IMG/VR virus record: IMGVR_UViG_3300032236_002285
Coordinates: 62,001 to 126,000 of that record
Reading direction: 5' to 3' (one strand)
Length of the DNA: 64,000 nucleotides
Origin: a virus
The notes below the pieces were generated by a model, which saw only the letters and a program-made list of their open reading frames with translations, ran no database searches and had not been told where the DNA came from. Below are positions 49,892 to 57,879 of this stretch, piece by piece. The translations under genes and the position numbers were made by a program. Numbering within the stretch: the stretch's first letter is position 1; each line of letters opens with the position of its first letter.

Positions 49892-49922
49892 AAGTCTATA
49901 TATTAAAAACCTATGGGGATTT
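49881..49922 (-). promoter_or_regulatory. Terminator hairpin enclosing a late-type promoter
   Basis: On the minus strand AAATCCCCATA pairs with TATGGGGATTT, followed by TTAATTTT: a terminator for the gene upstream. The loop contains TTAATATATAG (49896-49906 on the plus strand), the promoter of the metalloprotease, and the 3' arm contains its ATG. Confidence 0.75.
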
Positions 49923-49937
49923 ATTTAATTTATTAAA

Positions 49938-50375
49938 TTAGTTTTTACTATCTAATACGTCACTGAGTTGTTTGTTTCTTAAAGATTGAATATCAATATC
50001 AGTTTCAACATACTCAAAGAAATCTAATTCTACCATTTCTCTGTATTTTTTTGATTCTTCTTCATTGGCCATGTTGTGTAGTCTATTTTCAACTGACTCC
50101 CATTTATTTTTAGCCTCTGGTTTACCATATTTTTTATTGAGAGATTCATTGAATTTTTCATATTCTTCGATGCTGACTCTTAGGATATCTTCCATTTCAT
50201 ATGTGTACTCACTAATAGAACACTCCTTAAACTCTTTAGTGTTCAGTTCATCAACTTTTTGTTGAGCTTCTTCTTTTGAAAAAACTATTAGATTTGGATT
50301 CCCACCTTCTGTTGGGTTGTAAATGTTATCATCATATTCAAATCCTTTTCTTAAAATTACATACGCTTTTTTCAT
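49938..50375 (-). CDS. Hypothetical protein
   Basis: 145 residues, acidic and helical after a beta-rich start (KKAYVILRKGFEYDDNIYNP) and FSKEEAQQKVDELN, a pattern common in small phage proteins of unknown function. It lies one base from the MazG-like gene and is cotranscribed with it. Confidence 0.6.
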   Translation of the reverse strand: MKKAYVILRKGFEYDDNIYNPTEGGNPNLIVFSKEEAQQKVDELNTKEFKECSISEYTYEMEDILRVSIEEYEKFNESLNKKYGKPEAKNKWESVENRLHNMANEEESKKYREMVELDFFEYVETDIDIQSLRNKQLSDVLDSKN

Positions 50376-50376
50376 A

Positions 50377-50862
50377 TTACTTTATTTCTATATTAGTTAA
50401 CCATTTATTTACTTGATGTTCCGCCATATCACAAATTTGTTCCTTTGTGAAGCCCATATTTGTCATTATATCAAATATCATTATTAAACAATCGGTTGAT
50501 TCTAATAAGATATTTTCTTTTATTTTTTCTTTACTTTCGTTACTTCTTTTATACTCAATTAGTTTAAGGATTTCTGCTGATAACTCACCATACTCTTCTC
50601 CTAATTTTAAACCTCTTTCTAAAAGACCGTGTTTTTCATACTTAGAAGCATTTGTAACTAAGTCATATACATAGTCTATCAGTGGTTCTGTTGTTATATC
50701 TTCTTTTGTTGGGTTTCCTTTTCTTTCAAATTCTTCCATTAGAATTTCTAAAATTTCAACATTGTTGGATTCTTCTTCGTTTAGCTCACTATGGAAGATT
50801 GATTCTAAGTATTTCTGAGCTTGATTGTAATCGTATAGTGTTCTAATTGGTTTTATTTTCAT
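50377..50862 (-). CDS. MazG-like pyrophosphohydrolase with HigA-like N-terminus
   Basis: 161 residues. Residues about 85-160 show the all-alpha NTP pyrophosphohydrolase pattern: GEEYGELSAEILK and ESTDCLIMIFDIM, with the acidic residues that bind magnesium. The first 50 residues (MKIKPIRTLYDYNQAQKYLE, then EILEILMEEFE) closely follow the N-terminal helix pair of HigA-type antitoxins, without their DNA-binding domain. It may clear aberrant nucleotides or alarmones. Confidence 0.72.
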   Translation of the reverse strand: MKIKPIRTLYDYNQAQKYLESIFHSELNEEESNNVEILEILMEEFERKGNPTKEDITTEPLIDYVYDLVTNASKYEKHGLLERGLKLGEEYGELSAEILKLIEYKRSNESKEKIKENILLESTDCLIMIFDIMTNMGFTKEQICDMAEHQVNKWLTNIEIK

Positions 50863-50890
50863 AAAAAGTTAATTTCTTGAGTGTGAAAAA

Positions 50891-50900
50891 TAATATATAC
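50891..50900 (+). promoter_or_regulatory. Late-type promoter motif TAATATATAC
   Basis: It lies 21 bases before a run of three tagged genes. Confidence 0.6.
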
Positions 50901-50921
50901 TACAAATATAATTGTTTATAC

Positions 50922-51167
50922 ATGAAATTAATAAAAAAGTTTGAAGAATTTGTTTACGGTGCTGGTTCACCTGCTCCTTCTACAAATCCTACTACAGCAC
51001 CTACAAAGCCTGCTACAAGACCTTCTACAAAGCCTGGTAAACCTAGTCCAATTAGAAGAGATAAGCCAGCTGTTGAACCAGCTCCTAAAGCTGAGAAGAA
51101 ATTAAAAACAGCTACAATGGAAGAGGTAATTCATAAGTTTGCGGACTTAACAAATCAAAAATACTAA
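50922..51167 (+). CDS. Small tagged Pro/Thr-rich protein
   Basis: 81 residues from ATG 50922 (in-frame upstream sequence passes through the promoter). It begins MKLIKKFEEFVYGAGSPAPS, followed by a Pro/Thr/Lys-rich linker and a helix (MEEVIHKFADLTNQKY). Probably an internal head protein or a linker peptide; basic and unstructured, like T4 internal proteins. Confidence 0.65.
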   Translation: MKLIKKFEEFVYGAGSPAPSTNPTTAPTKPATRPSTKPGKPSPIRRDKPAVEPAPKAEKKLKTATMEEVIHKFADLTNQKY

Positions 51168-51168
51168 T

Positions 51169-52686
51169 ATGAAAGATTTTAAAAAATTCTTAGAAGAAGT
51201 AACTATAAAAGGCAACCCTGGTGTTCCAAACGAAGGTGATAAAAGACCTGGTGATAAAGACTATCTTAAAGATACTGAAGCAAGAGCTAAGGCTCGTTTA
51301 GGTTTATCTGGTCGTGAACACCCTATGCAAATTGGCCCTAGATTAATGCAGTTGGTTGATCAATCTCAACAAGCAACTCGTGGACACGAAGAAGAGTTAG
51401 AAAACTTAGCTAAGGAAATTATTACACAAAATTATGGTGAGATTCTTGATGGTGTTGAACTTGATATTAAATTATTAAGATCTGGTTCTCAAATTGCTCA
51501 ATTTATGCAAGACTGTGAAGAAGAACAAGATGAAGAAAAAGAAGCTCCAAAGTTTAGACAAATTCAAGATCCTGCTACAATTAATAAAATACACAAGGCT
51601 AAATTAGGTAATAATATTATTCAAGGTGAAGCTAAAAACACTAAACATATTATTGCTACTGAAGAAGTTAAGAATGGTTTGATTGATATTTTTGGACCAA
51701 AAGCTGATCAGATTTTAAATATGTGGAAAGAAATTAGTAATCTAGCTGATAAAATGGATTGGATTATTCCTATTGAAGTTAAGGCTGATATGATGGAAAG
51801 AGCTCCACAAGGTATGGCTGGTGCTGTTTCTGTTGATTGGAAACCTAAACAAAAAGAAGAAGAGGAAGAAAAAGAAGAAAGTGATGAAGACTTTGCTACT
51901 AGAATTCTTAATGACTTAGCAAATAGTGAAGAACCAAATGAAGAGGATAAAGAAGAATTTGGTGAAGAAGTTCAAGGTGCTACTCCAAGAATTAGAGCTC
52001 GTGGTATTGACTTTCCAATGTTGATTCATGAAACTGTTAAAGGTATTTATGAATTGATTGCTTCAATTCAATTTCCAGCTGAAGGTTCTTCAGAAGAAGA
52101 AGTTAAAATGGCACAAACTGTTAAATTAAATGTTTCTTCATTTGAAGATGAAGCTGAGGATTTCAGAACAGGTCCAGAGATTGCTGCTGACTTTAGAGAT
52201 TTTATCAATGAGAATCCAAATGTTGAACATCCAAATATGAGAGCATTTATTTTTGGTAAATTAATGGATTCAAATTACATTTCTGATGCTGACTTCTTAA
52301 AATTATTTAGAGGTATCTTAAATAAAACTCCAGAGGCTCGTAGAAAAATCGATGAGATGATTGATGAGATTAATCAAGAGTTAAATAGATATGAATTGGG
52401 TCAAGTTCTTGATGTTGAAGAACCATATGAACAAGAGCATGAAGAAGATGATGATACTATGATGCCAGGTAAAGCTGAGCAAGAGGTTCCTCAAAAAGCG
52501 GCTGAAGTAGATTATTCTGAATTGACTCAAAGAGAATTACAAGAATTAATTGATGATGCTTTGGATGAAGGTGATTATGATAAAGTTAGAATGTTATCTC
52601 AATATATGAAAGAAGGTAAAGAAATTTATCTAAAAGAATTAGAAAGAATTAATGAAGGTCATAACTTTCATACAAGAAGAAAATAA
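51169..52686 (+). CDS. Large tagged acidic protein, possible scaffold or core
   Basis: 505 residues beginning MKDFKKFLEEVTIKGNPGVP (L-E-E site). Mostly helical and acidic, with Glu-rich linkers near residues 125 and 230, and a C-terminal helical region (SELTQRELQELIDDALDEGD). No domain recognised. It is the middle gene of three tagged genes and is one base from the first. Size and charge suit a major internal core component. Confidence 0.65.
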   Translation: MKDFKKFLEEVTIKGNPGVPNEGDKRPGDKDYLKDTEARAKARLGLSGREHPMQIGPRLMQLVDQSQQATRGHEEELENLAKEIITQNYGEILDGVELDIKLLRSGSQIAQFMQDCEEEQDEEKEAPKFRQIQDPATINKIHKAKLGNNIIQGEAKNTKHIIATEEVKNGLIDIFGPKADQILNMWKEISNLADKMDWIIPIEVKADMMERAPQGMAGAVSVDWKPKQKEEEEEKEESDEDFATRILNDLANSEEPNEEDKEEFGEEVQGATPRIRARGIDFPMLIHETVKGIYELIASIQFPAEGSSEEEVKMAQTVKLNVSSFEDEAEDFRTGPEIAADFRDFINENPNVEHPNMRAFIFGKLMDSNYISDADFLKLFRGILNKTPEARRKIDEMIDEINQELNRYELGQVLDVEEPYEQEHEEDDDTMMPGKAEQEVPQKAAEVDYSELTQRELQELIDDALDEGDYDKVRMLSQYMKEGKEIYLKELERINEGHNFHTRRK

Positions 52687-52695
52687 TTATAAAAA

Positions 52696-54651
52696 ATGAA
52701 ATTATTTAAGTATAACCAATTTTTAGGTGATAAGCCATTAAATGAGAATCTAGACAAAGCTAAAAAGTTCTTGAAAGATAGATTTTTATTAAAGACTGCT
52801 GCTACTGATCTTGGATTTGTTCAAGGTGAGTTAAAAGCTCAGTTAGATCATAAAGAAAAAAGAAGCTTAGTTTTAGGTGATTTTACACCAGAACAACAAG
52901 AAGAGATAAAAGGTAAACTAAGAACTCTTAAATTAAAAGATGATGAAGTAAGAACTATTGAGAGAGATCCTGAGTTCTTAAAAATCAGAGAAGCTTTAGG
53001 TCAGCAATATATTGGTTGGACTTATCCTTTTACTTATTTCTACTTTGTTGAGATGGTTTCTATGGATGAACTATTCACAAATGAAGGAAGTATATTCAAT
53101 AAACTTATTGAGTATAAAGGTTTGTTAGATAAACTACCTAAGAAATTTGACCAAAACTTTATTGACACAAATATTCCTAACAATGCTGAGGTTTTAATTG
53201 ATGGATTAGATTCTTTAGAAGATTATAGAAAGATTAAGAAGGTAATTGATAAGTTAACACCGGTTCTTAAAAAAGACTATATGGATTCACCAGAAGTTAT
53301 TAAAGGACAATTTGCCGATGTTTGTAGAGGTTTTGACCAATTAGGTGGTGAAGATGAAGTTAAAAAAGAAAAACTATGGAAGTCATTCTTTGGTGAAGTT
53401 AGAACTATTGATACTGACCAAGTTATTCACGGTAAAGCTTATAAGAAAGGTGATAAAAGATATTTTGGACCACTTAACAGATATACTAACATTAGAGAGT
53501 TTATTAAAGCGGCTCAAAATTATTTAAAATCATCTGAGAATGAAACGGTTCTTGCTTTCTATGATAAGATTAATGCTTGTAACGAAAAATATGGTACACA
53601 AGGCGCTGATACAGTATTTGAAGAAAATGGTATTTTAATTATTGAAGTTAAATCTTTCCAAGCTAATCAATTCTTAAATGGTCACACAAGACACTGTATT
53701 AAAGATTACTCTTCACAATGGGAAAACTATGTGGCTTCACATAACAATAAACAATATTATATTTATAACTTTAATATTCCTCAATATGATAACCTCTCAA
53801 CTATTGGTATCACAATTGAACCTGGTCAAAAAATTAGAGCTTGTCACCTTAAAGATGATGCTGGATATTCGAGTAGTATTAAATCTACTTTGTCTAAATG
53901 GCAAAAAGAATATGATATTAAAGAAGACCTTTTTGCTCAACTTAAACCTATGACTGAAGAAGAAATTAGAAGAAGAGAAAGAGCTAAACTTGCTGAAAGA
54001 GAAATTATTAAGAAAGGTTTATCAATTGAACAAATTAAACAATATGTTAGAGAAGATGGTGCTAATATCAATAAAGATAATTGTGTAGCTCTTTTACATG
54101 CTGTTGAAGAAAACAACCACGAGAAAGCTAAAGTTATTTTAGAATTAGGTGGTTCTCCAAACTTGAGAAGTAAAGCAGATGCTATTATTAATAAGGCACA
54201 AGACTTAGATATGATTAAACTACTTGTTGCTAATGGTTCTGAATTAACAGGTGAGGTATTTAATAACATTTGTAATGACCTTGAGGCAGTTGAATATTGC
54301 TTAAAACAAGGATTAGATCCAAACTTTGATAACTCACTTCCAATCAGAAGATGTTGTAAAGGTGGTTGGAAATCTAAAGATGATATTGGTGAAGGTTATT
54401 TTGATGTATTCCAGTTACTTGTTAAATATGGTGCTAGATTAGCAGACGAGGGTGGTAGAAATATGGCTATCAAATGGGCGGCTGAATATGGTAGATTAAA
54501 CTTTATTGATTATATGATTAGTAAAGGTGTTAAAACAGGTTTCAAAGCAGCTTTATCTTGGTTAAATCATAGTAGAAAAACACCAGATAATGTTAAGAAA
54601 ACAACGGTTGCTTATCTTGAAGATAAAATTAAACAATACGGTGATGTATAA
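52696..54651 (+). CDS. Tagged ankyrin-repeat protein
   Basis: 651 residues beginning MKLFKYNQFLGDKPLNENLD (L-N-E at 15-17). Residues about 270-420 contain a phage domain with FLNGHTRHCIKDYSSQWENY and YYIYNFNIPQ. From about 450 to the end there are ankyrin-like repeats (CVALLHAVEENNHEKAKVIL, IINKAQDLDMIKLLVANGSE, VFQLLVKYGARLAD, NMAIKWAAEYGRLNFIDYMI). Ankyrin repeats bind proteins, so it may be an effector delivered from the virion. A terminator follows. Confidence 0.75.
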   Translation: MKLFKYNQFLGDKPLNENLDKAKKFLKDRFLLKTAATDLGFVQGELKAQLDHKEKRSLVLGDFTPEQQEEIKGKLRTLKLKDDEVRTIERDPEFLKIREALGQQYIGWTYPFTYFYFVEMVSMDELFTNEGSIFNKLIEYKGLLDKLPKKFDQNFIDTNIPNNAEVLIDGLDSLEDYRKIKKVIDKLTPVLKKDYMDSPEVIKGQFADVCRGFDQLGGEDEVKKEKLWKSFFGEVRTIDTDQVIHGKAYKKGDKRYFGPLNRYTNIREFIKAAQNYLKSSENETVLAFYDKINACNEKYGTQGADTVFEENGILIIEVKSFQANQFLNGHTRHCIKDYSSQWENYVASHNNKQYYIYNFNIPQYDNLSTIGITIEPGQKIRACHLKDDAGYSSSIKSTLSKWQKEYDIKEDLFAQLKPMTEEEIRRRERAKLAEREIIKKGLSIEQIKQYVREDGANINKDNCVALLHAVEENNHEKAKVILELGGSPNLRSKADAIINKAQDLDMIKLLVANGSELTGEVFNNICNDLEAVEYCLKQGLDPNFDNSLPIRRCCKGGWKSKDDIGEGYFDVFQLLVKYGARLADEGGRNMAIKWAAEYGRLNFIDYMISKGVKTGFKAALSWLNHSRKTPDNVKKTTVAYLEDKIKQYGDV

Positions 54652-54653
54652 TA

Positions 54654-54681
54654 AAAAACCCACTTAATTAAGTGGGTTTTT
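54654..54681. terminator. Bidirectional terminator
   Basis: AAAAACCCACTTAATTAAGTGGGTTTTT, fully self-complementary. Confidence 0.92.
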
Positions 54682-54735
54682 AATTTTAAATACTTGAGAA
54701 TATTTATTTCTGAATACAAATATACGGAATATTTT

Positions 54736-55455
54736 TTATCTCTCCCTATTCCCTTTGAGGATTTGATATAAAAGCCACCCATCATTTATATCTTCATATG
54801 GTTTAGGTATTGTTGAAACAGCCATAAGTTCATCTTTTATAGATTTACAATGCTTAGACCAGAAGTCATTTATTTTATCATTTTCAATTATTGAAAGGGC
54901 CATGTCATTTTTGGTAAATTTACCACCAGGTATGCCTAACTTATTTCTATATTCTTCAACTATCTTAATCTTTTTGATACCAGTTTCTTTTCTAATTGGT
55001 TCATATGCCAGCTTACAAGCTTCTAATTTAAGAGTTGATGGAGACATAACTAAAATGTCTTCAGACACCTGGTCAAACAATTTTTTTCTCAAAAGTGTTG
55101 AGAAAGTTACTAAGTCAATAAGGTCACCTACTTGAGCACCAAAGTTATAACCTTCAATGCCTATTTTAGTTTCTTTATTAGGGTCAATATTTGCTAAGAT
55201 ATCTTCAATTATTTGATCAGTTATTGCATCATAATCTTTTAACTTAGTTAATTCACCTTCTGAATAATCCTCAAATTCTCTATACTCAATGAACTTATAA
55301 GTTACATATTGTTCAGCGGATTTGAACCATTTAGTGATTCCTTTTTTACCAAATACTTTAGATTCTCTACAATAGTTGTAGATTTTAAAACTATCACCAG
55401 AACTTACTACAAGTGCGGTTGATATTAATGAAGGGTCAATTGCTACTATATTCAT
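54736..55455 (-). CDS. RuvC/RNase H-fold nuclease
   Basis: 239 residues from ATG 55455; the in-frame extension to 55473 overlaps the promoter motif. NIVAIDPSLISTALVV holds the first catalytic Asp, KIGIEGYNFGAQ the Glu, and the C-terminal YEDINDGWLLYQI the final acidic pair of RuvC-like resolvases. It probably cuts Holliday junctions or branched DNA before packaging, the task of gp49 in T4. Confidence 0.72.
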   Translation of the reverse strand: MNIVAIDPSLISTALVVSSGDSFKIYNYCRESKVFGKKGITKWFKSAEQYVTYKFIEYREFEDYSEGELTKLKDYDAITDQIIEDILANIDPNKETKIGIEGYNFGAQVGDLIDLVTFSTLLRKKLFDQVSEDILVMSPSTLKLEACKLAYEPIRKETGIKKIKIVEEYRNKLGIPGGKFTKNDMALSIIENDKINDFWSKHCKSIKDELMAVSTIPKPYEDINDGWLLYQILKGNRER

Positions 55456-55459
55456 AATT

Positions 55460-55470
55460 CTATATAGTAA
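55460..55470 (-). promoter_or_regulatory. TATATAG-type promoter motif, minus strand
   Basis: TTACTATATAG on the minus strand, four bases before the ATG of the RuvC-like gene. Confidence 0.45.
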
Positions 55471-55480
55471 CAATTCATGT

Positions 55481-55882
55481 CTACCACTCTCTTTCTTTAT
55501 CTTTTGGTTTGTGTCCTATTTTAGATATTACTAATTCATAGTAGGCATCAGTTTGACCAAAATCTGAAGAATACACATATAAATTAAACTCTTTTAGATG
55601 TTCATTTACATCATTAATTAGTTCAAATATCTTTGGTTCAACATAATGTAAAACAGATAAATCAATCATAGATTCATATCCGGACTCATTAAATACAATA
55701 ATAAAACAATTATCATCTTTTTCAATTAAAGATGATTGTAAAGAATCTTCTACATAGTATTCTAATTTAGGGAACTCATCAGTTATATGATAAAGTATCT
55801 CACTTAAATCTTGATATGATATATCAAAATCATTTTGTAGTGAAAATCTTTCTGTTATAAATTGATTGTATTTCTTTATCAT
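55481..55882 (-). CDS. Tagged hypothetical protein A
   Basis: 133 residues beginning MIKKYNQFITERFSLQ (I-T-E at 8-10), the closest match in the window to the T4 IPIII N-terminus. The rest is a small acidic alpha/beta domain. Two bases from the next gene, which begins with the same tag. Confidence 0.7.
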   Translation of the reverse strand: MIKKYNQFITERFSLQNDFDISYQDLSEILYHITDEFPKLEYYVEDSLQSSLIEKDDNCFIIVFNESGYESMIDLSVLHYVEPKIFELINDVNEHLKEFNLYVYSSDFGQTDAYYELVISKIGHKPKDKEREW

Positions 55883-55884
55883 AA

Positions 55885-56358
55885 TTAAACTAAGCTAAGG
55901 ACTATAGTTCTCAAATCTTTCATCCCTACGTTCATTTTTGTTTTTTCTTTGTATTCACCTTTAAGATACTGTTCAAGTTCTTCCCAGGATAAGAGTTTAT
56001 CACTTAGTCCACCAAATGATTTTTCAATATAGTATAACATTTTTACTCCTGATATTTCTTTTTCAGATATAAGATATTTTATTCTAGGTGTTACGAAGTC
56101 AATAAACTTATCATATTTTGACTTTATTTCATCTATATTATACTCATCTTTTAAACGTCTTCTATTATACTCTTCTGAATCATGATATATCTTGTCAATT
56201 AAAGCAAATACTATTGATGGTCCACGATCACTAAAGTTTTTAGAATAGTAGCAAACAGGAATACCAAAGTATTCATTGATATCCTCAATAAGGTCAACAA
56301 CTAATATTTCTAAATCATCTTTAGATTCGTTTAGAAATTGATTATATTTCTTTATCAT
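55885..56358 (-). CDS. Tagged hypothetical protein B
   Basis: 157 residues beginning MIKKYNQFLNESKDDLE (L-N-E at 9-11). The first eight residues are identical to those of protein A, while the bodies differ. No recognised domain. Predicted to be packaged. Confidence 0.7.
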   Translation of the reverse strand: MIKKYNQFLNESKDDLEILVVDLIEDINEYFGIPVCYYSKNFSDRGPSIVFALIDKIYHDSEEYNRRRLKDEYNIDEIKSKYDKFIDFVTPRIKYLISEKEISGVKMLYYIEKSFGGLSDKLLSWEELEQYLKGEYKEKTKMNVGMKDLRTIVLSLV

Positions 56359-56361
56359 AAA

Positions 56362-56372
56362 GTATATATTAA
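56362..56372 (-). promoter_or_regulatory. Late-type promoter motif, minus strand
   Basis: TTAATATATAC on the minus strand, three bases before tagged protein B, back to back with the host-type promoter that follows. Confidence 0.6.
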
Positions 56373-56404
56373 TTTTGACAATTCAAGTATTTTCTTTATC
56401 TTTG
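56373..56404 (+). promoter_or_regulatory. Host-type promoter (TTTTGACA, 19 bp, TATCTTTG)
   Basis: TTTTG at 56373-56377, 19 bases, TATCTTTG at 56397-56404: the best Bacteroidetes housekeeping promoter in the window. Confidence 0.75.
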
Positions 56405-56422
56405 TATTATAAATCACTACAA

Positions 56423-56875
56423 ATGCAAGGTCGTAAGTTAAAAAATTCAGATGCTCTTAAATTTATGTTTGCTGGTAAATCTATTGTTACTTTTTTGAAT
56501 ACCAAAACCGGCAATCGTTTTACTTTTAAGATAAAAGCCGCTAAAGACTCTAATATGTTTTTTGTTAGTATTTTGAATGGTCCTGAAAACTTTACTTATA
56601 TTGGAACTTGCATTGAAGGTAAGTTTAGACACGGTAGCAAATCTAATATATCAGCTGATGCTCAGTCTGTAAAAGTATTTGATTTTGTTTTAACTAAGCT
56701 TGTATTAGGAACTTTACCAGAGTTTGTTGAAGTTTGGCACGAGGGTCATTGTGGTAAATGTGGTAAAAGATTAACAGTTCCTTCTTCTATTAAAAATGGC
56801 TTAGGACCGGAGTGTATTAAAACTCTTACTAAGATGGAAAAAAGAGATAAATTTTTACAATTGATACTATCATGA
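56423..56875 (+). CDS. DUF6011-like zinc protein
   Basis: 150 residues from ATG 56423; an in-frame TTG at 56375 lies in the -33 box. The C-terminal HCGKCGKRLTVPSSIKNGLGPECI is the DUF6011 signature, a small zinc-binding element. The N-terminal 110 residues form a beta-rich domain (IVTFLNTKTGNRFTFKI). Early expression is likely from the host-type promoter; function unknown. Confidence 0.72.
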   Translation: MQGRKLKNSDALKFMFAGKSIVTFLNTKTGNRFTFKIKAAKDSNMFFVSILNGPENFTYIGTCIEGKFRHGSKSNISADAQSVKVFDFVLTKLVLGTLPEFVEVWHEGHCGKCGKRLTVPSSIKNGLGPECIKTLTKMEKRDKFLQLILS

Positions 56876-57351
56876 TTGTAGCTTTAATGCCTTTTATTTT
56901 TATTGCTTATTATATTTTTCTAATTAAAAAAAGAAAGAGTATTTCATATGATCTTAAACATGGTTTAAGATGCTTTTCTTGTAAAGAAGAAATAGAAATG
57001 AGTGATATTGATAAATATAATCTACTATCTGATATACTTAATAAGTTAAAAAATAATGAAGATGCAAAGAAATTTACCATTTGTAAATCCTGTGAGCGAA
57101 ATCAAAAATTAGATGATTTAGTTACACACAAAGGAGTATCAAGAATTAATAAATTAAAAATATTTCTTATATCTGAAAAATCAAATAAATTAAATTTATG
57201 GTTAATATTTGGCTTAGTTTTATTTCTGTTAATAGATGTCTTTTTTAGGATATTTTTTAAAATTAACTTTTTCAGCTATATTTATAATATCTATCTGTGC
57301 TTTTACTGGTGTATTATGATATACAAACAAAAAATTACTTCAATAAAATAA
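56872..57351 (+). CDS. Membrane protein with CxxC pairs
   Basis: 159 residues. An N-terminal hydrophobic segment (residues 2-17), a cytoplasmic part with CFSCKEE and ICKSCERN, which could bind zinc, and one or two hydrophobic segments at about 107-150. It overlaps the DUF6011 gene (ATGA). Not recognised. Confidence 0.6.
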   Translation: MIVALMPFIFIAYYIFLIKKRKSISYDLKHGLRCFSCKEEIEMSDIDKYNLLSDILNKLKNNEDAKKFTICKSCERNQKLDDLVTHKGVSRINKLKIFLISEKSNKLNLWLIFGLVLFLLIDVFFRIFFKINFFSYIYNIYLCFYWCIMIYKQKITSIK

Positions 57352-57387
57352 AAAAAACCTCTGAAAATTAATTCAGAGGTTTTTTTA
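57352..57387. terminator. Bidirectional terminator
   Basis: AAAAAACCTCTGAA, AATTAA loop, TTCAGAGGTTTTTT. Confidence 0.9.
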
Positions 57388-57390
57388 GGG

Positions 57391-57423
57391 CCGACTGGAT
57401 TTGACTCCCTTCCGCATCCACCA
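57391..57423 (+). other. tRNA 3'-end-like fragment
   Basis: TTTGACTCCC followed by TTCCGCATCCACCA looks like the T-loop, T-stem 3' strand, acceptor 3' strand and encoded CCA of a bacterial tRNA. The matching 5' T-stem and the rest of the tRNA are absent. Possible relic of a tRNA or of recombination at a host tRNA 3' end. It may also be chance. Confidence 0.4.
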
Positions 57424-57425
57424 CC

Positions 57426-57644
57426 TTATTTTTCTAAACAAGGAAACTTATTCGTTTCGATATAACTAATTATACCTCTTATGAATAATTCTTTTATCAC
57501 AGACTCACAAGTGTATGTTTTATCTGAATAAAATTCAATGTTATTTCTAACATTATCCATTCCAATCTTATATAGGACATCATCTGGAAAGTTTTTAGTT
57601 TCCACATTTCTTTCTAATAATAATTGTCTTATCATCTGTTTCAT
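57426..57644 (-). CDS. Small hypothetical protein
   Basis: 72 residues beginning MKQMIRQLLLERNVETKNFP; helical, two Cys. The start carries L-L-E but lacks the aromatic residues of the shared tag. Not recognised. Confidence 0.5.
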   Translation of the reverse strand: MKQMIRQLLLERNVETKNFPDDVLYKIGMDNVRNNIEFYSDKTYTCESVIKELFIRGIISYIETNKFPCLEK

Positions 57645-57660
57645 TGGAATGTTATTTTTT

Positions 57661-57831
57661 TTACTTTTTACCTTCTTCAGTAGATGCTGCTCTGTAAGGA
57701 GTAACTAATTTCTTAATTTCACCTAAAGCTTTTCTTGCTCTTGAATCAGACACTTTGCTAGTAGCATTGTGATTTTTTTCAAATTCATCCCAAAGTTGTT
57801 TCAATTGATCAAAAATTTCTTACTTTGTCAT
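57661..57831 (-). pseudogene. Histone H1-like protein gene with in-frame stop at codon 4
   Basis: The frame reads MTK, TAA, then EIFDQLKQLWDEFEKN and SDSRARKALGEIKKLVTPYR with a Lys tail, 56 codons in all. The body resembles the small histone H1-like (Hc1) proteins of Bacteroidetes, with the RxRKALGELKKL core. The TAA differs from CAA or GAA by one base. Either the gene is broken, or translation starts at the ATT of codon 6, or the stop is read through. No other ATG is available. Base composition and position before uvsX look like a normal gene. Confidence 0.6.
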
Positions 57832-57879
57832 TTTATTTTATTTTATTTTTGTAATCCCTTAGTATTAAAGGGATTTAGT

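Noticed and set aside
53937-54269. A 110-codon minus-strand frame in the ankyrin gene
   Set aside because: It is antisense to repeat sequence, with no promoter motif and no homology.
57391-57423. A complete tRNA gene
   Set aside because: Only the 3' third is visible; no acceptor 5' strand, D-arm or anticodon arm lies upstream.
57661-57831. Alternative genetic code (TAA read as an amino acid)
   Set aside because: The in-frame TAA in the histone-like gene is isolated; most other genes end at TAA, many directly before terminators.
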